Below, piece by piece: positions 9,953 through 19,284 of a stretch of 35,117 nucleotides of DNA. Under the pieces are notes generated by a model that was not told the DNA's origin, ran no database searches, and was given only the letters and a program-made list of their open reading frames with translations. This stretch comes from Chara braunii (taxonomy: Eukaryota; Streptophyta; Charophyceae; Charales; Characeae): positions 3,273,495 to 3,308,611 of the forward strand of contig BFEA01000076.1 of the NCBI GenBank assembly GCA_003427395.1, written 5' to 3'. Each line of letters starts with the position of its first letter. The first letter of the stretch is position 1. Made by a program: the position numbers and the translations under genes.

Positions 9953-10361
9953 TTGGAGAAGCGCGGCTCATACTTCGTCTTTTGTCAATCGTCTGCGCTG
10001 TTGCGGGGAAAGGCGTCTGTCCATGGGAAGTAAGAATTCTTCAAGTTCTCTTTCCCTTACTTCTCCCAGCGGGGTCGGGATTTGGGAAGTGTATAATTGT
10101 TTAAAAAAATTCCTCGTGATTAATGTACAATGAGCGGTATCGGTTGCAATAACTTCCTCCCTACTGTCTGGTTCAAAGAGTGCCTCGATTACGGTTCGCG
10201 TGGGTCGTAGCCATCGCGAAGAAACGAGTGTCCATTGTGGCTTCCTGGGTGAACTTGGTCATTTTCCCTCGAATTTTGATACCTTGCCATCTATGTTGTG
10301 CGTAAGTTAAGAGTTGATCCTTCACTCTCTGAATGGGAATAGTGAGATGTTGTGAATCTTC
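9953..10361 (-). pseudogene. LINE ORF2 linker between endonuclease and RT
   Basis: Reading past the TAG at 10362-10364, the protein continues with a helical region (RVKDQLLTYAQHRWQ, KFTQEATMDTRFFAMA), the usual position of the WLxEGDxNTxFFH block of plant LINEs. A stop and a frame change lie before the RT fragment starting near 9952. Confidence 0.6.
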
Positions 10362-11450
10362 CTATTGTTCCAGTTCTAGCAATTCCTTGTGAATGCTTAA
10401 TTCTTGCTGATAACGTTGAGCCGCTCTAACCTTAGAGAATTCCTTACACTTTTTAGCCAGGAAAATCAACCTGTTATTGAACCATGTAGAGACTGAATCA
10501 AAAAGATGTTTTTGTTGGCGCCAAAATTGCGATTCGAGCGGAATCATCTGTCTAAGTGGGTCGTCCCTCAAGAGGGAAGTGTTAAGTTTGTAAAACCCAA
10601 GCCCTTGATCCGACATTTTCCTCATTGTTAAGATTAGCCCACATGTCTTGTGATCCAGACCCGGGTACGGGTTGCGTGGAAGGATAGATGACCAGCGCAG
10701 TGCACCCTCCAGGTCCTTGGAGAGAAAGATAAGATCAATTCGTGATTTGGATAACCGCGCTGGATCGCTGTCTTTTATGCACGTAAAAGATCGGTCCTGA
10801 GGGTGCAACCAGCGAAAGGTGTCAAAAACCGAGAGGGTTTCGCAAAATTCTAATATCATTTGCTCATCCTCGACCACAGCAAACGGGAGGGTCTCCTGGG
10901 GGTGCCATCTATCCAGTCTTCTATCCGGAGTGGCGTTGAAATCACCTGCTATGATCAGAGGAATACCCTCCGAGACTTGCGTTCCTAGATTTCCTAGGAA
11001 GGCCCTTCGTTCTCCGACTGTGTTGGGTGAGTAGATGTAGAGAATACAGAGTAACTCCAATTCGAGCATGCCTAATACAGAGGCCCACCGCCCCTCTTCC
11101 TCGTCTACTGGCCAGTGAACTAACTGGAATCTAGAGTCGGGGGGGATCCAAGTTGCTACTCCTGGTGATCCCGGCCTAGGGGCATGAGCTCTCACAGCCG
11201 AGTGAGGCCAGACCCTCTTATGGGCCCTATTATGCGCCGGGTTATCCTGCAGGTGAGTCTCTTGTACGCATATCACATCCGGCCATCTTTTGCCCCCAAC
11301 ACCTTTGAGTTGATCCCAAATGGCTTGGCGTTTCTCAGGCTTACTGGATGCCAAACCATTAACATTAATGGAGCGTAGATCCAGGTCCGCTGTCTTTACG
11401 CACTGCTGCCAAGCAGGGTCTTTGCAGTATAGTATATCTAAATCCTCCAT
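10362..11450 (-). pseudogene. LINE ORF2 endonuclease domain (EEP family)
   Basis: The endonuclease nicks target DNA to start target-primed reverse transcription. Frame starts at ATG 11450 (minus). Motifs of the exonuclease-endonuclease-phosphatase fold appear in order: INVNGL (Asn), VICVQETHL (catalytic Glu), YIYSPN, IIAGDFNAT (Asp/Asn), KSRIDLIFLS (Asp) and LDHKTCG (final Asp-His). All are intact over about 240 residues, followed by a charged helical linker. The frame closes at a TAG at 10362-10364. Beyond it the same frame continues in LINE-like sequence to about 10170, so this is a premature stop rather than the protein end. Confidence 0.93.
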
Positions 11451-11482
11451 TATTCGGGTACGACAGATTCATGGCAACAGAT

Positions 11483-11911
11483 TCAGAGGGGGTGCCACTG
11501 TTTAACGTCCCATCTTTCAAGGCTTAGGGCCTTTGTCCACACTGTTCTGCACAAACATTTGCACACATCGTCATCTGACCAAAACCCGTTGGCTTTGACT
11601 TTGGCGCATTGTAAATCTAGCAGAGCATTGTGGTTATACCAGCGTAGGTCGGCCGTTTTGTTGGAGTCAAAAAGCAAGTAGAAATCATTCTTAGCCATCT
11701 GCTGGTCGCAGGCTTCGAATCTCACGCCTGCTCCCGCCCCAGGTGTGTAGTGCTTGGGAATAAAGGCTCGCATTTGATTAGTGAAAATCCTATCCCTTTC
11801 CTTACCATCTTGGCCCGGAAGGTCCCAGCCTTGCAGGGTAACGCCCCCATGTTCTCCTACTGTGGAAAGACCAACTTCCCATTTCCCATCGGTCTTTCTC
11901 ATGGGGATCAC
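11483..11911 (-). pseudogene. ORF1-like frame upstream of LINE endonuclease
   Basis: A 142-codon frame ends 33 nt before the endonuclease start codon, in a different frame. I recognise no domain. It is mixed and Trp/Cys-containing (DDDVCKCLCRTVW, FYLLFDSNKTADLRWYN). By position it is the C-terminal part of a LINE ORF1 (RNA-binding, Gag-like) protein, but it has no CCHC knuckle. It could also be a host-derived or unrelated repeat fragment. Confidence 0.5.
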
Positions 11912-12480
11912 AACACTCCAAAAAACGAGACAGCTACTGTATGTGCAAAACTAGAATGAATCTTCTCCTTGAAACTGGAACCATACAAGCCATCCGTTTT
12001 TCTTTTCTGCAAGTGCTGATGAGTGGAGCGAGGCCCTTAGGGCCACTGCACGTAAGAAAAGGAAAAAAAAAAAAAACGAGACAACTACTGGAGTGTTTGT
12101 GGTAAGTTTGTAACCCATAGCTCTTGGAACACAAACCTGAATTCGAATCCGGGATATATTGCTGGCCTACTCGTGGTCTTCCAGCAGTCCAATGCACATC
12201 CTTCCAGAGGTTATGGAAACCCTGCGAATTGCTTGCAGGGTACTTTTTGGAAAGGAGAACCAAACCAATGAGCAGTACGACGAGGCCCCAAAATATTCTC
12301 TTTCTGTTTACTTACCCTTTTTAAAAGGGAGGGACACGTATGGGTACGACGACCTACCGTTTCTGATTTTTTATTTATTTATTATTTTCTAAATGCGCCG
12401 CATCATGTGCGCGTGCACATGTGCGCATGTGCGCTGCGGCGCACGTGATGTGCCACAACTATGATTTGGACGCAATAGGG
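11912..12480. other. gene-free region with short decayed repeats
   Basis: No gene is visible. AAAAAACGAGACA(G/A)CTACTG occurs twice (near 11922 and 12070), the second after a 14-A run at 12064, which suggests an A-tailed retroposed fragment. At about 12139 the sequence GAATTCGAATCCGGG resembles a polymerase III B box, but no complete tRNA or clear A box is present. 12361-12390 is AT-rich. Confidence 0.4.
12394..12443. repeat. hairpin with alternating purine-pyrimidine core
   Basis: TGCGCCGCA (12394-12402) and TGCGGCGCA (12435-12443) form a perfect 9-bp stem. The interior 12404-12434 is 31 bases of uninterrupted purine-pyrimidine alternation (GTGCGC/ACATGTGC type), which favours Z-DNA. Confidence 0.75.
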
Positions 12481-12556
12481 GTCAGATACATTCTGGAAAG
12501 TCCTTGTGTGAGTGTGCCCTCAGCCAGGGCCTTCCCAGAGAACATGGCAGTCGAAG

Positions 12557-12762
12557 AGAAATGAAAGAAAACAAATGGCTGGCCGCTGCACACGTGCCGG
12601 GGAGCATGGGGGGGGCAGGGGAGGCTGGGCACCGCTACACCACTCTGGAAACGTGCAAAAGAAATGAAAGAAAACAAGTGGCTGGCCGCTGCACACGTGC
12701 CGGGGAGCATGGGGAGGGCAGCGGAGGCTGGGCACTGCTACACCACTCTGGAAACGTGTAAA
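12557..12762. repeat. 103-bp tandem duplication
   Basis: Two adjacent units (12557-12659 and 12660-12762) both begin AGAAATGAAAGAAAAC and contain CACGTGCCGGGGAGCATGGG and CACTCTGGAAACGTG. They differ at only a few positions. Related but more decayed pieces (GAACTTCC..GAGAACATGGCCAG) recur near 12771 and 12915, suggesting an older satellite-like array. Confidence 0.88.
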
Positions 12763-13158
12763 ATGAGAATGAACTTCCCGCCAGAACATGGCCAGATGCA
12801 CCGGCCACATTTTTGTCGGTGTGGCGATCCCCAAACACAGCAGTGCCTGAAGCGTGGACAGCACAACATGACCAAGTGTGTCACCATACCACTCCCGGGA
12901 TATGCAGAATGTGAACGAACTTCCTGCGAGAACATGGCCAGCACCCGCCACATTTTTGTCTTTCTCACACTTCGAGAGCAGTGTGGGCTCCCCAGTTCCT
13001 AGCGGGAGATTCATTCTCATTTTGCACATTTTTGGTGAGTGCTGGAGCCGAGGCCCTCGCAAATTCGAATCACAGCAACTCTTCATTTCGCTGGGCCAAA
13101 AAAAAAAAAAAACAATTGTGAGGAACAAGCCCTCAAGGGGCACCTATCAGACATCACA
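12763..13158. other. decayed repeat with A-rich tail before E2
   Basis: The sequence contains two copies of an AACATGGCCAG..CCACATTTTTGTC motif (near 12785 and 12930). A segment ending in about 15 A residues (13099-13113) is preceded by AAATTCGAATCAC, which weakly resembles a polymerase III B box; it may be a SINE-like insertion. No coding region is seen. Confidence 0.4.
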
Positions 13159-14194
13159 TGTTCTGGGTAAGGCCCCCAGCATGCCAAGTGCCCGCCCTAA
13201 GTGAAGGCGGGCCTGAATATTCGTCAGAGGCAAAATTTGACATTTTCATGTGGGGGTATTCAGGCTCTCGCAGTACGCAAGTTGGTTGGGTAGACGTGTG
13301 AGCCTCCCAAAGCTGCGTCATACAGTTGGCCCAGGCCTTGACAGCTGCGCCTGGGCTCATACACACAAAACAGGGCCGATACATTGGGAAGCAGGCAGCG
13401 GCCTTTGCAAAAGCAGTACTGCCAACGCACTTGCCTGGGAGCCCTGCATAGATGCAGCAAACAGCCCGAGTCCAGAGACTCAGGCCGTGCCCAACTGTAA
13501 AGGGCCCAGGCCCTCAACTGCAGTCTCGGGCCCGGGCGCAGGTTCTGAGGCCCAACCGGAAGCTACTGGAAGCTTCCAGCCAGGCCACACACAGCATCCA
13601 GGAGGCTGCCACTTCCATAAAAGAAGTGAGGCAGCCCAGGCCAGGCAGTCTGGCCAGCGCTGGCAATGCGGAAGTGCTGCTGCGCTCTCACTTGATGCTG
13701 CGCTGCTGTCAAAGGCGCTGACGGGGTGCATAGTGGTGAGGAGCGGCGCTGCGGGGCAGCGGGGCGCAGGCAACCATAGCCGAGCTGTTGGGCGCCAGGG
13801 GGTACAGCGGGCGATCTGGTGGTCTTCAGGGAAGGAGGTGCAGTGTGGGGTCATCAAGTTCTGCTTGAGGGTGACGATATACGTACCTGGTACATGAAGA
13901 GAGGTCGGCGATGGTGTTGACAATCATGTACATTGGTCTTCGAGAGTCGAAGTGAGCCTGTTGCGTGAACCAGCTGTAGGTAGGATAGTGGGGTAGAGTA
14001 GGCTGGGCGCCGAGCGCCAAACAGAGAGGAGTGACTTTGGATATTGTGTTGGTGTGGCCTACGGGCTTGAACTTTGGATGCTGTGTTGGTTTCTAAGTGC
14101 ATTTTGTACTCTCTGCTTGGATACGACTACCTTGACATCTTTGTGATTTCGCAACTTGGTTTTCTGTATATCGTGCACACTCATATTCCTTGCA
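13159..14194 (+). repeat. 5' LTR of E2
   Basis: Begins TGTTCTGGGTAAGG and ends ATTCCTTGCA three bases before the primer site, giving 1036 bp. It shares with the E1 LTR the GCCCGCC/GGCGGGC hairpin (13190-13212, identical 9-nt loop), the segment GTAGGCTGGGCGC..GAGCGCCAA (13998-14020), CCATAGCC (13774-13781) and the terminal sequence. The left boundary is inferred from homology. The 5 bases before it are TCACA; the partner duplication is missing. Confidence 0.85.
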
Positions 14195-14197
14195 ATC

Positions 14198-14209
14198 TGG
14201 TATCGGAGC
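14198..14209 (+). other. primer binding site of E2 (initiator Met tRNA)
   Basis: TGGTATCGGAGC differs at one base from TGGTATCAGAGC, the complement of the 3' end of plant initiator methionine tRNA, and lies 3 bases after the LTR end. It would prime minus-strand synthesis. Confidence 0.88.
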
Positions 14210-14337
14210 TGGTTCGTGATCGCCGCTTCCCTGGCACTGGCGACATTGTTACTTGGTGCGCTGACGATGCTTCATGTGCAGTAAGGATACTTCAGCGCTT
14301 GTTTGATTGAGCGGGCTCCAGGTAGAGGGGCCGACCG

Positions 14338-15447
14338 CTAGATAACTGTTGCTTCTTCATCTTCTGGTCCAACGACTGGTGCTACACAAGAGTCGCCACC
14401 TGTCCCGCCAGCGGGACAGCAATTCCCTTGGTCCCCCACGACCCCCCTGAAACCACCTCTCACCTTCTCAAGAGACAAGAAGGATGAGGCTCTCGACACG
14501 TGGTTGAGAACGGTTCCAGTATGGGTGAGGGCAAAGAGGACATTGGTAGAAGAGGAAGTGATAACTGCTACATCATATTTAGAGGGTTGAACAACTCGCT
14601 GGCTTAATGGATTGGTAGCTTCAAAGGGGTTCGGCAGAAACAGGGTGATTGGGCGCAGACCCACACCCTAGAAAGTTTTATGGACTTAGTGGAGGCTCGA
14701 TGGCACAACCCTCAGCAGACACAGATTGCCATAGATGGGCTATTAAAGCTTGATGCTAGGACGTACAAGTCTGTGCGAGAACTTACCACAACCATAGAGC
14801 GCCTGATAGTCGTTCCAGGAGTGGAGTACAATCCACAGGTCTTATTGACCACGTTCTTAAGATGTCTTCCCATAGACATCAAGAACTTACTGGTCAGCGA
14901 GGTTTGGCGATAGTATCACACATTTGAGACATTCAGTAAGAAGGCCTTAGATTTAGAGGCTACACTGGGTGATGCTCATACCCATTCTGCGGATGGAAGA
15001 AAGAAGAAGGCTCCACAGGAATGGAAGAAGAAGGGTAGTCGATTGATGATGGTTGATTGCGAAGGGAATCAAACGGAGATCAATGATGTTTCCGAACTTA
15101 TGGAGGGTTCAAAGTTAGACGGCGAGGAGAATGCTGAGGTTAGCAACCTCACCGTAGCAGTTAAGACTAAGGTAGGTGGCCGTGGGAAGGGCGGTCAGCA
15201 AAGGAGTCAGGGGCAGGCCGCTAACCCAAACAAAATAGCAGCTTGGGTTAGAGCAGGCTTGGATCAGGAAGTGTGGCGGGATCGTTGGTCTTGTTGGTCA
15301 CGGGGAGTTTGCATAAACTGTGGCGAGTACGTCCATACGCAGTTTAAGTGCAAGAACCTTAAAGTCTTGCAGAAGATCTCTTCTAAGGGTGGGTTTCCTT
15401 CTTCTCAGTCTGGGGCCTTTACGAGCTCCAGCTCGGGAAACACTTAG
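14338..15447 (+). pseudogene. gag: gag of E2, N-terminally short
   Basis: The readable protein starts in a Ser/Thr/Pro-rich linker and goes into the gag core (PLTFSRDKKDEALDTWLRTV, TRWLNGL, LESFMDLVEARWHN, LIVVPGVEYNPQVLL), a basic segment, and a CCHC knuckle at 15310-15351 with exact CX2CX4HX4C spacing. Compared with E1 the N-terminal coiled-coil part is absent. Breaks are a stop near 14588, a frame change near 14630 and TAG 14911-14913; the last two open parts (14680 and 15043 onward) share one frame. It ends at TAG 15445-15447. Confidence 0.9.
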
Positions 15448-15474
15448 GGCCGATAGAAGTTGTAGCTGCTTCTA
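15435..15474 (+). other. putative -1 frameshift signal, E2 gag-pol
   Basis: GGGAAAC at 15435-15441 is phased G GGA AAC in the gag frame, two codons before the stop, and pol is open in the -1 frame. Twelve nt downstream TAGAAG (15454-15459) pairs perfectly with CTTCTA (15469-15474) around a 9-nt loop, at the same distance as in E1. Confidence 0.78.
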
Positions 15475-15997
15475 CTCTCGTTGAAGCGGGTGATGTACCC
15501 TCCCGGTTTCAAGAGTTGGGCGAAGCTATCGAGTCCTTCGTCACCCCGCAGATGCATCCGGACCCAGCTATACTCTGTATGTTGGATGTGTCTGAAGCCT
15601 TAGAGGACCTTCAAGGTGAGTGGTTGGCAAGGGACCCTCGTGAGTCCGGGGCGGCACTAAGTAGAGGTTCTAGAGGGGAACACTTCATTTTGGAAGTTGG
15701 TGTGGGTGCTCGCAAGTGCGGCGCCTTCGTAGACATTGGCTCCACGCGAAACTTCATAAGCTGCGACTGCGTTGATAGACTGCGCTATAGGACCGGGTGC
15801 AACGCCTTAGTAGACCGGTAGCATCTACTTTGGCCAACAAAGAGCACATGATGGTGGAGGACTACATTAAAGATGTAGTTTGCACTTTCTCCTACCCAGG
15901 AGGAGAGATAAACCATAAGATATCATTCCTGGTGAGCGATGATTTGCCCTTTGACATGTTACTGGGCATGTACTACGTCGAGGTTGCCAAGCCCTAG
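15435..15997 (+). pseudogene. pol: protease region of E2 pol
   Basis: The -1 frame opens at the heptamer and reads through a linker related to E1 to the active site VDIGSTRNFIS, with Ile after Asp as in E1. A frame change near 15800 leads to the second half (VASTLANKEHMMVEDYIKDV, FLVSDDLPFDMLLGMYYVEV). TAG 15995-15997 interrupts it before the linker to RT, which continues in the same frame. Here the flap region is intact where E1 is shifted. Confidence 0.85.
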
Positions 15998-16015
15998 TTT
16001 GACTGCGACAAGAAG

Positions 16016-16873
16016 TTGTTGAAGCACGAGTTGCTTAATGGGAGGACCGTTAGACTGGCTAAGTATAAAGCCAGTAGGTTAATAGACTCATATGGGTGCT
16101 TATGGACATCTGCCTTCTATAACTATTATAAACAGAACCAAAAGGAAGGAACGTACTTAGTCTATGTTTTTGCAAAAGGGGAGGTCGTTAAAACATCCCC
16201 AGAGATAGAGACCATCGTCGCTAAGTACCCTGATCTGTTCGAGGAGCCCTCAGGAGACGTAGACAGGGAGGTTGTCCATGGTATAGAAATCATCCCAGGT
16301 AGTAAGACACCTAAAGGGAGAATCTATAGGATGGCTCCGACCGAGTTGGACGAGCTTCGTCGGCAACTGAAAGAGCTCACAGAAAAGGGTTGGATTCGGC
16401 CTAGCACTTCCCCCTTTGGGTCACCAATCTTATTTGCTCCAAAGAAAGGGGGAACACTAAGGATGTGCATTGATTATAGAGGCCTCAATGCCATCACCAT
16501 TAAGAACGCAGAGCCTCTACCACGCATTGGCGACCTATTGGATAGGGTGCAAGGATGTAAGTACTACACAAAGATAGAGTTAAAATCCGCCTACCATCAG
16601 ATTGCCATAAGACCAGAGGACCAGCACAAAACCGCATTTCAGACCAGGTACGGTCTGTACGAGTTTGTGGTGATGCCCTTTGGCCTTTGCAATGTGCCGG
16701 GTACATTTCAACACGCCATGAATAGGATCTTCCATGATTACTTGGATAAGTCTATTGTCGTGTACCTCAACGATATACTTATCTTTAGTAGGACTGTCGA
16801 GGAGCATGCGCAGCATGTAGACAAAGTACTATCACTCCTTCGGTCGCACTCGATTTTTGTGCTTGGGTCATGA
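16016..16873 (+). pseudogene. pol: reverse transcriptase domain of E2 pol
   Basis: A 285-codon open frame covers the pre-RT linker, [54 protein letters not shown] and YLNDILIFSR. Two catalytic aspartates are changed: D to E at 16577-16579 (KIDxKSGYHQ in relatives) and D to N at 16769-16771 (YLDD to YLND). A deletion of a few tens of bases near 16850 removes the block before LGHE and shifts the frame. The long open frame should not be taken as activity. Confidence 0.95.
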
Positions 16874-17510
16874 AGTATCCGCGGATGGGATTAGGCCCGA
16901 AGACGCAAAGGTGGCTGGCATCCGTGACTGGCCACGACCCCAGTCTGTGACTGCGGTCAGATCATTCTTGGGGATGTGTGGTTATCACCGCAACTTCGTA
17001 AAGAATTATAGTACGATCGCATCTCCCTTGACTGATCTAACTCGACTTGACACGCAATGGGACTGGACCGACGAGTGTGAGGCTTCTTTCAAGTGGTTGA
17101 AGGATGCTCTCATGCATCATGAGGTTCTCATGGTACCCGACCCGCAAAGGCCATTTGTTGTAACCACTGATACAAGCCAATATGGCATTGGCGCAGTGTT
17201 GGCTCAGCAGGAAGGGAAAAAGTTGAGACCGGTCGAGTACATGAGCAAGAAGATGCATCCACGAAGTTGGCAAAGTCCACCTACAAAAGGGAACTCTATG
17301 CTCTCTACAAGGCACTTGTCCACTAGAGGCACTATCTGTTAGGAAGGTTCTTCTATTTGAGAACTGACCATCAGACCCTCAAGTGGATCAAGACCCAGCC
17401 AGTTCTCTCTGATGCACTCAAATGCTGGATTGAAGTCATAGATTAGTATGACTTCAAACTAGACTATGTGAAGCGAGAGTACAAGGTTGCAGACGCGTTG
17501 TCTAGAGGTG
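16857..17510 (+). pseudogene. pol: RT connection and RNase H of E2 pol
   Basis: Continues with CLGHEVSADG, FLGMCGYHRNFVKNYS and the first RNase H motif VTTDTSQYGIGAVL. A frame change near 17262 ends the open frame. The remaining motifs, RELYALYKALVH and TDHQTLKW, can be read afterwards with a TAG at 17324-17326 where E1 has TGG and another stop near 17444. It ends with VADALSRGADYLG. Confidence 0.9.
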
Positions 17511-18299
17511 CAGACTACCTAGGTGCGCTGATTTATGAGTTTGGCTTATCTGACGACGTGACTCGATCTTTGGGAGAAACCTACAAGGAAGACCCATCAT
17601 GATGGACATCATCAACAAACTGCAGGCCAAAGACAAGGCCACCACTTACGAGTTTGTGATGGTGGATGGGTTATTCTTTCTTGAAAAAGCAAGGTTTAAG
17701 AGGTTAGTTGTTCCATCTAGGGAAATTTTGTGTAGTTTATTTTTAGGTGAGTGCCACAACACAACGGAACATTTCGGCTACAAGAAGACTAGTGAGAACT
17801 TAGTACAATGATTTTGGTGGCCTAACATGCTAGACGATGCAAAGAAGTACATATAGACCTGTCAGGTCTGTCAGTGGGACAAGCCGCGGACTAGAGCTCC
17901 GCTTGGGTTACTCAAGCCTCTACCCATTCCTGCTGGCCCAGGGCAGAGTATCTCCATGGACTTCATGGATACTCTCGTGACCAGCAAGAATGGCAAGAGA
18001 CACATCTTCGTCATAGTGGATAGGTTCACTAAGTATGCTAGACTAATTGCCATGCCGGAGACTGCTAGGATTGAGCACGTCATTAAGTTCTCCATGGACA
18101 ATTGGTTTGGACTGCCAAAGACAATCGTTAGTGACAGAGATGTGCATTTCACAGGTGAGATGTGGAAGAAGGCCGCTGAACAGATGGGCAACCAACTTCA
18201 GATGACTTTAGGGAATCATCCCGAAGCAAATGAGCAGGCTGAACAGATGAACCATGTGGTGCAGCATCTGCTGAGGCATTACATCAAGCCCGACCAGGA
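17511..18299 (+). pseudogene. pol: integrase of E2 pol, cut by a later LTR
   Basis: From the linker the frame shows the zinc domain (GECHNTTEHFG, then CQVCQWD), MDFMDTLVTS, IVSDRDVHFTG and GNHPEANEQAEQ, so both Asp and the Glu of the DDE triad are present. TGA 17809-17811 and a TAG near 17854 interrupt it. Homology stops at ...RHYIKPDQD at 18299. The next base starts a minus-strand LTR, and the open frame running on to 18420 is fused LTR sequence, not integrase. Confidence 0.92.
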
Positions 18300-19246
18300 T
18301 GCAATCAGACTCGCTATCTTTCACACTTCACATGTATGCAAACTGGTGCGCAGCAAACTAGCGACAAGCGCCCACTCAAAAGTCAGAGATATGGTCGCCG
18401 AGAACACAGTTCAGATATAAGTTCACTTCAATGGCTATGGCGACACAGCGCCCACTCAACTCTTTGTTCGCACACACATGATCACCTTGGATATCCCACA
18501 CACGTTACTCTGCACACACATACACAGACATTGCACGCTATCTACAGCTATAGCGACTATGGCCGCTGCTACCCTATCGCTATGGCTAAGCTCCTTCTCT
18601 CTCACCCATTTCTCCCTCGGGCTCATTGCAGACCACCTCGCACAAGTCGCTGTAGCAGCGCTTTCACATGGCTCACGCAAGAATGAATGAATGGCTGGAT
18701 GTTGCCCTTTGATTTATACTTCTGAAGCTCGTTGGTCTGGCCCTTTTCCTTGCCCGTGGTGCACATAGTCCCATGCGGTACTTGCTTGACTCGACTAGGA
18801 CTGACCGGGACCGGTACTGCTGACTGCATGGGTTTGCACTGCCAACTCGATGCAGTTGCACTGCCAACGTACTGTAGTTGGGCTCACCACTTGCCCACTA
18901 GCCCACTTGCCTCAGCCAAAACGTGAACAACTTCGAAAGGCCACTACTAGGACCTTCCCGAAGTCTGGGTCATGGCCTTTCGAAGACTGTAGCAGCTACG
19001 ACCTTGACCCTTCAGGACTGTAGCAGCTACGACTTCTAGAACTCCCTAAGACTTCTACTCGACAGACCTACAAATCGAACCCCTGCTACCTACAGACCCT
19101 ATGACAGTCTACCAACTGTTACAAATACACAAGTCACGGGTTGAACTCTCGGGGTCGACACCGATACTGTACACATGTAAGGTGAGGACTAGGGATCGAG
19201 CCTTGGGATCTGCATCGGCTATTGCAAACTGGCGAATACCGTTTCA
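18300..19246 (-). repeat. complete LTR on the minus strand (3' LTR of M1)
   Basis: Plus-strand ends are TGCAATCAGACTC (18300) and ..CCGTTTCA (19246), i.e. TG...CA on the minus strand. Its 3' end (GAGTCTGATTGCA on minus) equals the end of the E3 5' LTR. A TATA-like sequence (minus AGTATAAAT, plus 18711-18722) is followed on minus by CCAGCCATTCATTCATTC, as in E3. Just beyond 19246 lies the same pre-LTR sequence and chromodomain end as in E3. It is inserted in the E2 integrase. Confidence 0.9.
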
Positions 19247-19284
19247 CTCCCGCCGGCCTAAATTCGAGGTCCTCCGAGAATAAC

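Larger units (their letters stand above)
7178..11911 (-). mobile_element. LINE (non-LTR retrotransposon), decayed
   Basis: Reading on the minus strand it has an upstream ORF1-like frame, then a long ORF2 with an apurinic-type endonuclease, a linker, a reverse transcriptase, a thumb/C-terminal region and a zf-RVT zinc motif, ending at a stop at 7178. ORF2 would span about 4.27 kb. Only scattered stops and frame changes interrupt it, so nearly the whole ORF2 is still readable. No poly(A) tail or target-site duplication is seen. This domain order is that of L1-like plant LINEs. Confidence 0.92.
13159..18299 (+). mobile_element. Ty3/gypsy copy E2, truncated inside integrase
   Basis: Same family as E1. 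It retains a 5' LTR, a primer binding site, a shortened gag, protease, RT, RNase H and most of integrase. It ends abruptly at 18299, where a minus-strand LTR begins; the rest of integrase, the chromodomain and the 3' LTR are not found in the window. Confidence 0.92.

Noticed and set aside
12110-12160. Possible tRNA gene or SINE head because of GAATTCGAATCC
   Set aside because: Only a B-box-like sequence is present; no A box at the right distance, no cloverleaf arms or acceptor pairing could be drawn.
13250-13923. 215-codon plus and 147-codon minus frames in the E2 LTR
   Set aside because: Both lie within the mapped LTR and are not conserved in the E1 LTR at the protein level.
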